Source: Deltaproteobacteria bacterium
GTDB lineage: Bacteria; Desulfobacterota; Desulfuromonadia; Desulfuromonadales; Geopsychrobacteraceae
Assembly (NCBI GenBank): GCA_013152145.1
Contig: JAADGW010000104.1
Coordinates: forward strand, 1-34,451
Direction: 5' to 3'
DNA length: 34,451 nucleotides
In this document: positions 1 through 9,879 of the stretch, one piece after another
Layout: each line of letters starts with the position of its first letter
How positions within the stretch are numbered: position 1 is the stretch's first letter
Translations under genes and position numbers: made by a program
The notes under the pieces: generated by a model
What the model saw: the letters and a program-made list of their open reading frames with translations, nothing else
Told to the model about the DNA's origin: nothing
The model's database searches: none

Positions 1-213
1 ATCGAGCAGCAGGACATCACTCACCCGAAGCATCTGTCGGACGTGTGCGGCAAACCCCGTGGCCAGGGTCTGGAGATTATTGCTGCTCTGCTGTTCAATG
101 GTGCGATAATCACGGGCAAACGAAAACACAAAGTAGCCCCATGACAGCGCCAGCAGCGCCAGCAGCAATGCACAAACATTCCGACGAACGCGGGATAAGG
201 GCCTGATTGCCAT
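1..213 (-). CDS. N-terminus of a membrane-anchored sensor protein (partial, runs off the window start)
   Basis: Open minus-strand frame from ATG at 213, manually translated MAIRPLSRVRRNVCALLLALLALSWGYFVFSFARDYRTIEQQSSNNLQTLATGFAAHVRQMLRVSDVLLLD: one TM helix followed by a Cache/PDC-like start. Absent from the ORF track because no stop lies inside the window. Confidence 0.6.
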   Translation of the reverse strand, partial: MAIRPLSRVRRNVCALLLALLALSWGYFVFSFARDYRTIEQQSSNNLQTLATGFAAHVRQMLRVSDVLLLD

Positions 214-402
214 GCGCTCTCCTCTGACAGCAACAGCTACCTCGTTAATAACAAGCATAGCAAAAAACCACTGCGATACCCCCGGGGGACAAGTGGGTTT
301 CTGTCTGGAAACCTCCCTTTTTCACAATCTCGGCGTCAATCTGCACATATTGTTTGTGCGGGGGGGCAAAACTGCCGATGAAATTAACTGTTGAAATTAA
401 CG

Positions 403-431
403 TTGACTAATCGCATTGCTTACAGCATAAT
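403..431 (+). promoter_or_regulatory. Predicted sigma70-type promoter TTGACT-N17-CATAAT upstream of the REC-PAS-GGDEF-EAL gene
   Basis: TTGACT at 403-408 and CATAAT at 426-431, 17-bp spacer, 5/6 match to each consensus hexamer. Confidence 0.45.
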
Positions 432-587
432 TTCTAACGCCGACAATTTGAATCGGTAAATATTTCTCCAGGGGAAAAGCAGACAAAACATCCTGTGTTA
501 GACTCTCTGAGAAGTATTTGTCTACCGGCGTTCATATCGACGGAAAAGGACAATGATCGTACCACGTAACTCTGCGAGCGAGCCCGA

Positions 588-2774
588 ATGGAACAACGAC
601 AAAATCCACTCATCCTGACCATTGACGACGAGGAAAATATCCGCGACAGCTTCCGGCTGTTTCTGGAAGACTTTGAATATAATGTCATTGAAGCGGCCAA
701 TGGCCGTGAAGGAATTGACATCATCCAAAAGAAGAAACCGGACCTGGTTCTGTGTGATCTGCGCATGCCGGATGTTGACGGGCTGCAAGTTCTCCAATTC
801 ATCAAAGAAAATACCCCGGACATCCCGATCATTGTGGTCTCCGGAACCGGCGTTATCGGTGACGCCATCGAAGCGATCCGTCATGGAGCCTGGAATTATC
901 TGCTGAAACCGATTCAGGACATGTCGGTGCTGCTGCACGCCATCAGCCAGGCGCTGGAACGTTCGCGGTTGATCGTCGAAAACCGCGCTTACCAGGAACA
1001 TCTGGAAGAGGAGGTCGGTCGACGCACTGAAGCCTTGCAAAAAACGATGCGTGACCTGAACCATTCTCATCGCAAATCGAAAGAGAATGAGGAAAAATAC
1101 CGACTTATTTTTGAAAACCTGCAGGACGTTTATTTCGAAATCCTGCTCGACGGTACCCTCTATGAAATCAGCCCGTCGATCTCCCACTTCTCCCTTTACC
1201 AACGAGAAGAGATCCTCGGCAACAACATCGCCGGTATTTTCCCGAGCACCCAGAGTCGTGACCGTCTGATGTCCCTGTTGCGCAGGGAAGAAACCGTGAC
1301 CGATTACGAAATCTACCTGCGGGATAAAGACAGCACCCTGATCCCCTGTTCACTGAACGCCCGCTACCGAGAAACGCAAGGGAGAGGTCCGGACAAAATC
1401 TGTGGGACCCTGCGCGACATTACCGAGCGCAAACAAGCTGAAGCACGCATTGAATACCTGGCCTATTTTGATGCTCTCACTGAACTGCCGAATCGCCGCC
1501 TGCTGCTGGATCGTCTGGAACAGAATATTTCTCGGGCTCATCGCCACAATCATTACGGAGCGATGTTATTTCTCGACCTCGACCGTTTCAAAAATATCAA
1601 CGACTCGCTCGGGCACCCGGTCGGAGACGCGCTGCTGAAAGAGGTGGCCAAACGCCTGACCATCGATTTGCGCGCAGAGGACACGGTATCACGCCTGGGG
1701 GGGGATGAATTCGTCATGCTGCTCTCCGACCTCGGTCCCGAACCGGTCGACGCGGCGACGGTTGCACAACAGAAAGCAGAAGCAATTCAGCGCCGTCTGG
1801 CCGAAAAATACCAGATTGCCGAGCATATTTTGCATATCACGCCCAGTATCGGCGTCGCCATGTTCCCGACCGGAGAAGAGGGGCATGAAACCGGCGACGA
1901 TATCCTGCGTTACGCAGATACGGCGATGTATCGTGCCAAGGATGACGGGCGGGACACGATCCGCTTCTTCCTGCCAAGTATGCAATCGGCAGCCGACGAG
2001 CGCCTGGCGATCGAAAAAGAACTGCGTTACGCCATGGAAAAAAACCAGCTGTCACTATTTTTCCAGCCACAGGTCGACACTCTCGGCAACATTGTCGGTG
2101 CGGAAACCCTGATCCGCTGGAAACACCCGCAGAAAGGCTTCATCTCACCGGCGACCTTTATTCCGGTCGCTGAAGCAACCGGCTTGATTTTACCGATCGG
2201 TGAGTGGGTTTTGCACAGTGCCTGCGAATATCTGAAGACTTGGGAGGACAGCGGCCTGCAGATCCATCACCTGGCGGTCAATGTCAGCCCACGCCAGTTT
2301 CGTCAACCGGATTTTGTCCGCCAGGTCTGCGCCATCCTCGAAGATACCGGAGCGAATCCAAAGCTGCTCGGTCTGGAACTGACAGAAGGGATGGTGATCG
2401 ACAACGTTATTGATACCATCGAGAAGATGCGCGCGCTCAAGCAACTCGGGATTGAGCTGTCAATCGACGATTTCGGGACCGGCTACTCTTCACTGGCCTA
2501 CCTGCAACAGATGCCGCTCGATATCCTCAAAATCGACCAGTCGTTTGTCCGCGATATTGCCAGCGATGCCAATGATGTGGTTATTGTCGATACGATTATT
2601 TCCATGGCCAATCACTTGGAACTTAAAGTCATTGCCGAAGGTGTTGAGACCGAGCTGGAACTGGCCTGCCTGGCGGAAAAAGGCTGTAAGCTCTACCAGG
2701 GCTACCACTTCAGTCGGCCGGTCCCGGATAGCCAGTTTACCGAGCAACTCCGTGCGGGAACCGTGTTCAGCTGA
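588..2774 (+). CDS. Response regulator with REC-PAS-GGDEF-EAL architecture (c-di-GMP turnover)
   Basis: REC motif (TIDDEENIRDSF...LVLCDLRMPDVDG), PAS region, RLGGDEFVML, and EAL-domain motifs (ETLIRW, ELTEGM, DDFGTGYSSL, KIDQSFV, AEGVET). Confidence 0.95.
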   Translation: MEQRQNPLILTIDDEENIRDSFRLFLEDFEYNVIEAANGREGIDIIQKKKPDLVLCDLRMPDVDGLQVLQFIKENTPDIPIIVVSGTGVIGDAIEAIRHGAWNYLLKPIQDMSVLLHAISQALERSRLIVENRAYQEHLEEEVGRRTEALQKTMRDLNHSHRKSKENEEKYRLIFENLQDVYFEILLDGTLYEISPSISHFSLYQREEILGNNIAGIFPSTQSRDRLMSLLRREETVTDYEIYLRDKDSTLIPCSLNARYRETQGRGPDKICGTLRDITERKQAEARIEYLAYFDALTELPNRRLLLDRLEQNISRAHRHNHYGAMLFLDLDRFKNINDSLGHPVGDALLKEVAKRLTIDLRAEDTVSRLGGDEFVMLLSDLGPEPVDAATVAQQKAEAIQRRLAEKYQIAEHILHITPSIGVAMFPTGEEGHETGDDILRYADTAMYRAKDDGRDTIRFFLPSMQSAADERLAIEKELRYAMEKNQLSLFFQPQVDTLGNIVGAETLIRWKHPQKGFISPATFIPVAEATGLILPIGEWVLHSACEYLKTWEDSGLQIHHLAVNVSPRQFRQPDFVRQVCAILEDTGANPKLLGLELTEGMVIDNVIDTIEKMRALKQLGIELSIDDFGTGYSSLAYLQQMPLDILKIDQSFVRDIASDANDVVIVDTIISMANHLELKVIAEGVETELELACLAEKGCKLYQGYHFSRPVPDSQFTEQLRAGTVFS

Positions 2775-2862
2775 CCCGCCGGCCATAAGCAAGTCCGCTC
2801 CACACACTCCTGCCGCAAACAAACGTCGAAACTGCCAACAACAAAAAGTAACTGTTTTTTCT

Positions 2863-2890
2863 TTGAAAAAAACATAAAAATCGATATCAT
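2863..2890 (+). promoter_or_regulatory. Predicted sigma70-type promoter TTGAAA-N16-TATCAT upstream of the stand-alone REC gene
   Basis: TTGAAA at 2863-2868, TATCAT at 2885-2890; the -35 lies in an AT-rich inverted repeat (TGTTTTTT...AAAAAACA, 2853-2874). Confidence 0.4.
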
Positions 2891-2919
2891 CGAGACGATG
2901 AAATTCCCCCGGAGTCCCC

Positions 2920-3297
2920 ATGAGTTCACGACGTATACTGATTGTTGATGACGAGGCTTCCATCAGGGAGAGCTTGGCGGAATTCCTGCGTGATTATCAT
3001 GTCAACACCGAAACGGCCAGTGATGCCGAAGAAGCATTAGAAATGCTGGCCGCAGATGACACCTTTGATCTCTTGCTCGTCGACTTACGCCTTCCCGGCA
3101 TGAGCGGGGAACAGTTGATTCTCAAAGCCCATCAGCTGAAACCGGAACTGCGTTTCCTCATCCATACCGGATCGATTGACTACCGTTTATCAAACGCATT
3201 GATCACCCTCGGGCTATCATCGAAACAGATTATCCAGAAACCCCTCACCGATCTATCAAGCTTGATCGACAAAATTGAAGAGTTGTTCAAGGCATAA
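2920..3297 (+). CDS. Single-domain response regulator (REC only)
   Basis: ILIVDDEASIRESLAEFL...LLLVDLRLPGMSGEQ...IQKPLTDLSSL receiver motifs; no output domain in the 125 aa. Confidence 0.9.
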   Translation: MSSRRILIVDDEASIRESLAEFLRDYHVNTETASDAEEALEMLAADDTFDLLLVDLRLPGMSGEQLILKAHQLKPELRFLIHTGSIDYRLSNALITLGLSSKQIIQKPLTDLSSLIDKIEELFKA

Positions 3298-3369
3298 ATC
3301 AACAGATTTGTTGACTGCCACTTTCGGCCGACCCGAACTTTCAATAACGGTTAATTCAAGGAGCACCTT

Positions 3370-3882
3370 ATGAGCACACAAAATGTGGTTCGCATGCAAA
3401 CCAGCATGGGACAGATAACTATTGAACTTGACACGGAAAATGCCCCGATCAGCTGTGAGAACTTTCTGTCCTATGTCCGCGACGGGTTCTTCGAGCAAAC
3501 GATTTTTCACCGCGTTATCCCCAACTTCATGGTTCAGGGCGGTGGCTTTACCGCCGAGATGAAGCAAAAGAAGACCAAAGAAGAAATCAAGAACGAGGCG
3601 GATAACGGGCTTAAAAATCTGCGCGGCACCTTGGCCATGGCACGCACCCAGGTGGTTGACAGTGCCAGCAGCCAGTTTTTTATCAATCTGGTTGACAACG
3701 ATTTTCTCAACCACCAGTCAAAAACCCCCAATGGTTACGGCTATGCCGTATTCGCCAAAGTCACCGAAGGGATGGATGTCGTCGATAGTATCGCCAAAGT
3801 TGATACCGGAAATCATGGCCCTCATCAGGACGTCCCGACCGAAACGGTCATCATCGAAACAGTCACCATCGACGAGGAATAA
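3370..3882 (+). CDS. ppiB: Cyclophilin-type peptidyl-prolyl cis-trans isomerase
   Basis: [48 protein letters not shown]...[14 protein letters not shown]. Confidence 0.93.
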   Translation: MSTQNVVRMQTSMGQITIELDTENAPISCENFLSYVRDGFFEQTIFHRVIPNFMVQGGGFTAEMKQKKTKEEIKNEADNGLKNLRGTLAMARTQVVDSASSQFFINLVDNDFLNHQSKTPNGYGYAVFAKVTEGMDVVDSIAKVDTGNHGPHQDVPTETVIIETVTIDEE

Positions 3883-3946
3883 AATCTCGCGGAGAAGCGG
3901 CTGTGTCCCTCTCTCCACTGCTTAACCCGGTCCCTGATAACCTTCT

Positions 3947-3986
3947 CACAGGGCGGCTTTTCGATGACAGGAACAGCCGCCCTGTG
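3947..3986. terminator. Stem-loop between ppiB and mntP (possible terminator)
   Basis: Perfect 12-bp inverted repeat CACAGGGCGGCT (3947-3958) / AGCCGCCCTGTG (3975-3986), 16-nt loop; no strong U-tract follows. Confidence 0.4.
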
Positions 3987-4028
3987 CTATAAACACCCTC
4001 CTGAAGCCCCCTTTAACAACCTGTACTT

Positions 4029-4601
4029 ATGGATATTCTAACTCTCTTGGGGATTGCCGTTGCCCTGGCGATGGACGCCTTTGCCGTCGCCTTGAGCACC
4101 GGCCTGTTCCTGCCGCAACTGACCGGGCGGCACCTGTTCCGCTTCGGCTTTCATTTCGGCCTGTTCCAGGCATTAATGCCGATTCTCGGCTGGCTGGCCG
4201 GAATCGGTATTCGCCGGCAGATTGAAGCCTTCGACCACTGGCTGGCGTTTATTTTGCTGGCCCTGGTCGGCGGCAAGATGCTCCGGGACGCGTGGCATGG
4301 CCATGGCGGCAAACCACCTGCGGATGACCCCACCCGCGGACTTTCTCTGGTGCTGCTCTCAATCGCGACCAGCATCGATGCTCTGGCGGTCGGTTTAAGC
4401 CTGGCCGTCCTGGGCGTAAGCATCTGGACCCCGGCGCTGGTCATCGGCATCACCACGGGGATACTCACCATCTGCGGCATGCTGCTCGGACGCAGCATCG
4501 GGCAACGCTGGTCAACCGGAGTTGAAATTCTCGGTGGGCTGATTCTGATCGCCATCGGGGTTAAAATTCTGTTTGAGCATCTCTTGCTGCAAGCTCACTG
4601 A
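4029..4601 (+). CDS. mntP: Manganese efflux pump MntP family protein
   Basis: GIAVALAMDAFAVALSTGL and repeated ATSIDALAVGLSLAVLG motifs, six-TM DUF204-type pattern. Confidence 0.92.
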   Translation: MDILTLLGIAVALAMDAFAVALSTGLFLPQLTGRHLFRFGFHFGLFQALMPILGWLAGIGIRRQIEAFDHWLAFILLALVGGKMLRDAWHGHGGKPPADDPTRGLSLVLLSIATSIDALAVGLSLAVLGVSIWTPALVIGITTGILTICGMLLGRSIGQRWSTGVEILGGLILIAIGVKILFEHLLLQAH

Positions 4602-4613
4602 TACGGGGGAGTC

Positions 4614-5657
4614 ATGACCGAAAAACCGTTATCAGACTGTCGCCTGCCGGCTGAATGGGAGCCGCAGGACGGTATCCTGCTCGCCTGGCCGCATGCGGAC
4701 TCGGACTGGCAACCGCTGCTGAAAGAGATAACTGCCGTTTATATTGAGCTGACCCGAACGATTCTTCAATACCAGGCGGTTCTTATCGCGACTCCGGAGC
4801 CGGAAACCGTCAAGCAACAGCTGGCGCAGGCCACAATCGATATGACTGCGGTCCGCATCGAGGACGTCCCGACCAACGACACTTGGACGCGTGATTTCGG
4901 TCCGATCACGGTTCTGCGTGAGACAAAGCCGCTGCTGCTCGATTTCGAGTTTAACGGCTGGGGGGCAAAATTTGCCGCGGATCGCGACAATCAGGTCACC
5001 AAGCGGCTGCACACCGCCGGCAGCTTCGGAACGACCCCGCGAAAAGCCATCAACCTGATTCTCGAAGGAGGCAGCATCGAAAGTGATGGCGCCGGGACCA
5101 TCCTGACGACCTCTAAATGTCTGCTGAACAGTAACCGCAATCACCACCTGGACAAAAAACAGATTGAGCAACTGCTGTTCCGCTACCTGGGCGCAAAGCA
5201 GATCCTCTGGCTGGACCATGGTTTTCTGGCCGGGGACGATACCGATGCCCATATCGACACGCTGGCACGGCTGGGTCCGAACGATACGATCACTTACGTT
5301 CGTTGCAACGACCCACAGGATGAACATTATGCGGAGCTGCTGAAAATGGAAGAACAGTTACAGCAGCTGAAAACGCAAACCGGGGCACCGTTCCGCCTGA
5401 TCCCGCTGCCCTGGCCGCAGGCCCGCCACGCTGACAATGGCGACCGGCTGCCGGCCACCTATGCCAATTATCTGGTCATCAATGGTGCGGTGCTGGTGCC
5501 GAGCTACGCTGACCCCGCAGACCGGGTCGCACGGACCGCAATCGCTGCAGTCTACCCCGACCGGGACATCATCAGTATCGACTGCCGTCCGGTAGTCCGG
5601 CAGTATGGATCCCTGCATTGCCTCACCATGCAACTTCCCGAAGGAGTCCTGTCATGA
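4614..5657 (+). CDS. aguA: Agmatine deiminase
   Basis: LPAEWEPQDGILLAWPHADSDW, NDTWTRDFGPI, and C-terminal catalytic GSLHCLTMQ; directly followed by aguB. Confidence 0.95.
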   Translation: MTEKPLSDCRLPAEWEPQDGILLAWPHADSDWQPLLKEITAVYIELTRTILQYQAVLIATPEPETVKQQLAQATIDMTAVRIEDVPTNDTWTRDFGPITVLRETKPLLLDFEFNGWGAKFAADRDNQVTKRLHTAGSFGTTPRKAINLILEGGSIESDGAGTILTTSKCLLNSNRNHHLDKKQIEQLLFRYLGAKQILWLDHGFLAGDDTDAHIDTLARLGPNDTITYVRCNDPQDEHYAELLKMEEQLQQLKTQTGAPFRLIPLPWPQARHADNGDRLPATYANYLVINGAVLVPSYADPADRVARTAIAAVYPDRDIISIDCRPVVRQYGSLHCLTMQLPEGVLS

Positions 5658-6538
5658 ACACCCTGAAGGTTGCCATGCTCCAGCAGCGTTGTGGCACAGA
5701 CCGTAGCGACAATTTGCGGAAAAGTTTCGCCGCAATCCGCACTGCGGCTGCGCAGGGAGCGCAGCTGGCGGTTCTGCAGGAGCTGCACACCGGTCTCTAC
5801 TTCTGCCAGACCGAAGACAACGCGGTCTTCCAACAGGCGGAAAGCATACCCGGTCCCTCAACCGACCAGTTCGGTCGACTGGCGCAGGAGCTGGGAATCG
5901 TGCTGCTGATATCACTGTTCGAACGACGGGCTCCCGGCCTTTACCACAACACCGCCGTCATTCTGGAGCAGGATGGTTCCATCGCCGGAACCTACCGCAA
6001 GATGCATATCCCTGACGATCCCGGCTATTACGAGAAATTTTATTTCACGCCCGGTGATAACGATTTCAGACCGATCGCGACCTCAGTGGGGAAGCTCGGA
6101 GTCCTGATCTGCTGGGATCAGTGGTATCCCGAGGCCGCCCGGCTGATGGCTCTGGCCGGGGCCGAACTGTTACTCTGCCCGACCGCAATCGGCTACGATC
6201 CGAACGACAGTCGCGAAGAGCAACAACGTCAACGCGAGGCCTGGCTCACCGTGCAACGCGCTCACGCCATCGCCAACGGCATCCCGTTGCTCGCGGTCAA
6301 CCGGGTCGGTTTTGAAGCTGATCCGAGTGGCGCTACGGCCGGAGCACAGTTCTGGGGCAGCAGCTTTGCTGCCGGCTGTCAGGGGGAAATCCTGGTGCAG
6401 GGGAGTGAAACAGAAGAGGAGCTGTTACTGGTGGAGATCAACCGGCAACGCAGTGAACAGGTTCGGCGCAGCTGGCCCTTCTTACGTGATCGGCGGATTG
6501 ATGTCTATCAGGACCTGATAAAACGTTTTCGGGACTGA
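5654..6538 (+). CDS. aguB: N-carbamoylputrescine amidase
   Basis: Nitrilase-family protein MNTLKVAMLQQRCG...QELHTGLYFCQTE...GVLICWDQWYPEAARLMALAGAELLLCPTAIG. Start placed at ATG 5654, overlapping the aguA stop (ATGA); the listed ORF starts upstream at 5618. Confidence 0.94.
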   Translation: MNTLKVAMLQQRCGTDRSDNLRKSFAAIRTAAAQGAQLAVLQELHTGLYFCQTEDNAVFQQAESIPGPSTDQFGRLAQELGIVLLISLFERRAPGLYHNTAVILEQDGSIAGTYRKMHIPDDPGYYEKFYFTPGDNDFRPIATSVGKLGVLICWDQWYPEAARLMALAGAELLLCPTAIGYDPNDSREEQQRQREAWLTVQRAHAIANGIPLLAVNRVGFEADPSGATAGAQFWGSSFAAGCQGEILVQGSETEEELLLVEINRQRSEQVRRSWPFLRDRRIDVYQDLIKRFRD

Positions 6539-6581
6539 ATATCAAAGGGGGAGCCGATCGGCTCGCCCTTTGATATTCAGT
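6534..6581. terminator. 48-bp near-perfect palindrome between convergent aguB and metK (candidate bidirectional terminator)
   Basis: ACTGAATATCAAAGGGGGAGCCGATCGGCTCGCCCTTTGATATTCAGT: 23 of 24 positions pair, single G-G mismatch at 6550/6565; T-rich TTTATTA follows on +. Confidence 0.7.
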
Positions 6582-6584
6582 TTA

Positions 6585-7748
6585 TTACAGACCGGCCCGC
6601 GATCTGAGGGCTTCGGCTCGGTCAGTCCGCTCCCAGGTAAAACCGGGCAGTTCACGACCGAAGTGACCATAAGCAGCGGTCTGTCGATAGATCGGCTGCA
6701 GCAGGTCGAGTTGCTCGATAATAACCGCCGGACGCATATCAAATTCGGCTTGGACAATTTCTGAAATTCGGTTCGAAGAAATCTTGCCGGTACCGTAAGT
6801 GTTGATCATTACCGAAACCGGATCAGCGACACCGATCGCGTAAGCCAACTGTACTTCACACTTGCGGGCCAGGCCGGCGGCAACGACATTCTTGGCCACG
6901 TAGCGAGCCATATAGGAGGCGCTGCGATCAACTTTTGACGGATCCTTGCCGCTGAAGGCACCACCGCCATGCGATCCCTGGCCGCCGTAGGTATCGACGA
7001 TGATCTTGCGCCCGGTCAGACCACAGTCGCCCATTGGACCGCCGACCACAAAACGACCGGTCGGGTTGATCAGGTAGTGGGTCTTGTCGTCCAGCAGATT
7101 TGCCGGCAGAGTCGCTCTGATCACCTCCTCGATGATCGCTTCTTTGAGGTCTTCGTACGTGACATCCGGGGTATGCTGCGACGAGATGACCACCGTATCG
7201 ATCCGCGTCGGCATATCGTTAACATACTGAATCGACACCTGTGACTTGCTGTCCGGCCGCAAAAAATCGAGCTGACCGCTTTTGCGCACATCTGCCAGCT
7301 TTTTGGTCAGTTTGTGGGCAAAAGTAATCGGCATCGGCATCAGTTCCGGCGTTTCATTACAGGCAAAACCGAACATCAGACCCTGATCCCCGGCACCCTG
7401 ATCCTTGTACAATCCCTCCCCGGCGGTCACCCCTTGTGAGATATCGGGAGACTGCTGGTCGATAGAGGTCAGCACCGCGCAGGTTTTATAATCGAAGCCC
7501 ATGGCCGAATCGTTGTAACCGATTTCTTTGATGGTTTCACGGACGATGGTCGGAAAGTCAGCGTAGGCGCTGGTGGTAATTTCACCGGCGATCATCGCCA
7601 TCCCGGTGGTCACCAGAGTCTCGCAGGCAACCCGGGCCTGTTTGTCCTGTACAAGAATAGCGTCGAGAATGGCATCGGAAATCTGATCGGCAACTTTATC
7701 CGGATGTCCTTCACTGACAGATTCCGAGGTAAAAAGAAAATCGGTCAT
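6585..7748 (-). CDS. metK: S-adenosylmethionine synthetase
   Basis: [30 protein letters not shown]...[12 protein letters not shown]...[19 protein letters not shown]. Start set at MTDFL rather than the upstream in-frame MLQMP. Confidence 0.97.
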   Translation of the reverse strand: MTDFLFTSESVSEGHPDKVADQISDAILDAILVQDKQARVACETLVTTGMAMIAGEITTSAYADFPTIVRETIKEIGYNDSAMGFDYKTCAVLTSIDQQSPDISQGVTAGEGLYKDQGAGDQGLMFGFACNETPELMPMPITFAHKLTKKLADVRKSGQLDFLRPDSKSQVSIQYVNDMPTRIDTVVISSQHTPDVTYEDLKEAIIEEVIRATLPANLLDDKTHYLINPTGRFVVGGPMGDCGLTGRKIIVDTYGGQGSHGGGAFSGKDPSKVDRSASYMARYVAKNVVAAGLARKCEVQLAYAIGVADPVSVMINTYGTGKISSNRISEIVQAEFDMRPAVIIEQLDLLQPIYRQTAAYGHFGRELPGFTWERTDRAEALRSRAGL

Positions 7749-7838
7749 CGGCATTTGCAGCAATCCTCCCTCTTTATGTCTGGTTAAATGAACGGGGCAT
7801 TCTATGGGCCACAGCGGTTTGAGTCAACGCTATTCTCT

Positions 7839-9620
7839 TTAGATGAGCACCTGATCAAAGATTCCCGGCAAACACTTGCGCATCTCTTTATCGAGACAGG
7901 CGGAAACCTCTTTGGCGGTTTTCAGGCGGAGCAGCGTTGTCAGTAATCGTTCACCATCCCGCCGGGAGACTTTCCGTAAGATGCGTTTAACTCGGGGGAT
8001 GCTGGCTGGATTCATCGATAACTCATGGAAACCGAGCCCCAACAAGACCAGGGCATAAAGCGGGTCGCCCGCCATCTCTCCACACAAACCGACACTGATC
8101 CCGGCATCATTCGCGGCACGACAGACAGCTTCCAATGCCCTTAAAATGGCCGGATGCATCGGTTCGTACAGGTAAGCGACATATTCGTTACCACGATCCA
8201 CCGCGAGGCAATACTGGATCAGGTCATTGGTACCGACAGAAAAGAAATCAACCTCTTCGGCAAGAAAAGGCGCTAACAGGACGGCCGAAGGTGTCTCAAC
8301 CATGATGCCGACTTCAATCACCGGGGCGTAACGAAACCCTTCCTGATCAAGTTCTTCCTGAACCTCGCGCAGAATCCGTTTGCAGGTACGTAGTTCGGCA
8401 ACACCGCTGATCATCGGGAACATGATCCGGACGTTGCCATACACCGAAGCCCGGAGAATTGCCCGCAACTGGATTTTGAACAGTTTGCCCTCACGTAAAG
8501 AGAAGCGGATCGCCCGCAGACCCATGGCCGGATTCGCTTCATCGGCCACATTCAGTTGCGAAACAACTTTATCGCCACCAATATCCAGGGTTCGGATGGT
8601 CACCGGATGCGGTTGCATCTCTTCGAGAATTTCGCGATAGGCCGCAAACTGCTCCGCTTCACTCGGCGGTTCACTGCGCCCCAGGTAAAGAAATTCGGTG
8701 CGATACAGGCCGACCCCTTCGGCACCGTGATTGCGGGCGACGGGGAACTCACTGACCAGCTCACAGTTGCCGCGCAGTGCCACCCGGACATTGTCGGTGG
8801 TGATCGCCGGCAGGTCTTTGAAACCGTGTAGTTCTTTCTGCAGATATCGGTAGGACTGCTTCCGCTTGAGATATTCTTTGAAGGTCTCTTCCGAGGGGTT
8901 CAGAATAACCACCCCGCTGCTGCCATCAATAATCGCCGGCAGCCGGTCATAGACCAGCGAAGTGATCGTCTCCAGCCCGACGATCGCCGGTATTTCCAGC
9001 GAACGGGCCAGAATGGCGGTGTGCGAAGTCTTGCCGCCTTTATCGGTAATAAACCCGAGCACCCGGTCACGGTCCATCTGCAGGGTATCAGCGGGCGACA
9101 GATCGTGGGCGACAACCAACGCCCGAGGTCCGATATCATCGATAGAACGTTGATTCTCGCCGGTCAGGATCCGCATGATTCGACCGCCGACGGCATCCAC
9201 ATCGGACCGCCGCTCGCGCAGGTATTCATCTTCAATTTTATCAAACATCTGACGCAGCTGTTGCAGGGTCCGCTTTAACGCCCCTTCACAGCTGATCTGT
9301 TCACGGATGGCCCGCTCCGTCCCCTGAACCAACATCTCATCTTCGAGGATCAGCAGGTGGGTATCCAGGATATACAGATGTTCACGCAGGTGCGGCTTGC
9401 TGGAAACCTTCTGCTTGATTTCCAGAAGTTCATCCCGCGACTGCTCCAGAGCCCAGTGGAAACGCTCAAGTTCAGCATCAACCTCGTCGGCGGTAATCGG
9501 CCAGTCATCGACGGTCGTATTCCGGTTAAGCAGGTTGATCTCGCCGATACTGATTCCCGGCGATACGCCGATGCCGACCAGATAGGTATCTTTAGCGACC
9601 TCAATCTTCCCCAAAACCAT
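7839..9620 (-). CDS. ptsI: PTS enzyme I (phosphoenolpyruvate-protein phosphotransferase)
   Basis: GGKTSHTAILARSLEIPAIVG active-site region, GVGLYRTEFLYL, FFSVGTNDLIQYCLAVDRGN; overlaps the ptsH end by 20 nt. Confidence 0.96.
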   Translation of the reverse strand: MVLGKIEVAKDTYLVGIGVSPGISIGEINLLNRNTTVDDWPITADEVDAELERFHWALEQSRDELLEIKQKVSSKPHLREHLYILDTHLLILEDEMLVQGTERAIREQISCEGALKRTLQQLRQMFDKIEDEYLRERRSDVDAVGGRIMRILTGENQRSIDDIGPRALVVAHDLSPADTLQMDRDRVLGFITDKGGKTSHTAILARSLEIPAIVGLETITSLVYDRLPAIIDGSSGVVILNPSEETFKEYLKRKQSYRYLQKELHGFKDLPAITTDNVRVALRGNCELVSEFPVARNHGAEGVGLYRTEFLYLGRSEPPSEAEQFAAYREILEEMQPHPVTIRTLDIGGDKVVSQLNVADEANPAMGLRAIRFSLREGKLFKIQLRAILRASVYGNVRIMFPMISGVAELRTCKRILREVQEELDQEGFRYAPVIEVGIMVETPSAVLLAPFLAEEVDFFSVGTNDLIQYCLAVDRGNEYVAYLYEPMHPAILRALEAVCRAANDAGISVGLCGEMAGDPLYALVLLGLGFHELSMNPASIPRVKRILRKVSRRDGERLLTTLLRLKTAKEVSACLDKEMRKCLPGIFDQVLI

Positions 9621-9867
9621 CCTCTATCAGCTCGGCGAGTACGGTCATCGCCTGCTCTTCATCGGGACCCTCTACGGCCACGGAAACAGCCGTTCCTTTC
9701 GGGGCTGCCAGCAGCAGAATCCCCATGATACTCTTACCGTTCACCTCGATATCCTCTTTGACGAGGGTGACCTCCGAAGCAAACCGGTTGGCTGTCTGCA
9801 CCAGCTGGGCAGCAGCCCTGGCATGCAACCCGAGACGATTTCTTATTATAAATTCACGACTTAACAT
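9601..9867 (-). CDS. ptsH: PTS phosphocarrier protein HPr
   Basis: NRLGLHARAAAQLV (active His) and EVNGKSIMGILLLAAPKG (regulatory Ser region). Confidence 0.96.
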   Translation of the reverse strand: MLSREFIIRNRLGLHARAAAQLVQTANRFASEVTLVKEDIEVNGKSIMGILLLAAPKGTAVSVAVEGPDEEQAMTVLAELIEDGFGED

Positions 9868-9879
9868 TTGCTACCCCCT

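Noticed and set aside
3883-4028. Possible Mn-sensing yybP-ykoY riboswitch upstream of mntP
   Set aside because: I could not find the conserved core motifs; only a simple 12-bp stem-loop is present. A covariance search would be decisive.
7749-7838. Possible SAM riboswitch upstream of metK
   Set aside because: The gap is only 90 nt behind ptsI, and no SAM-class conserved core was recognisable.
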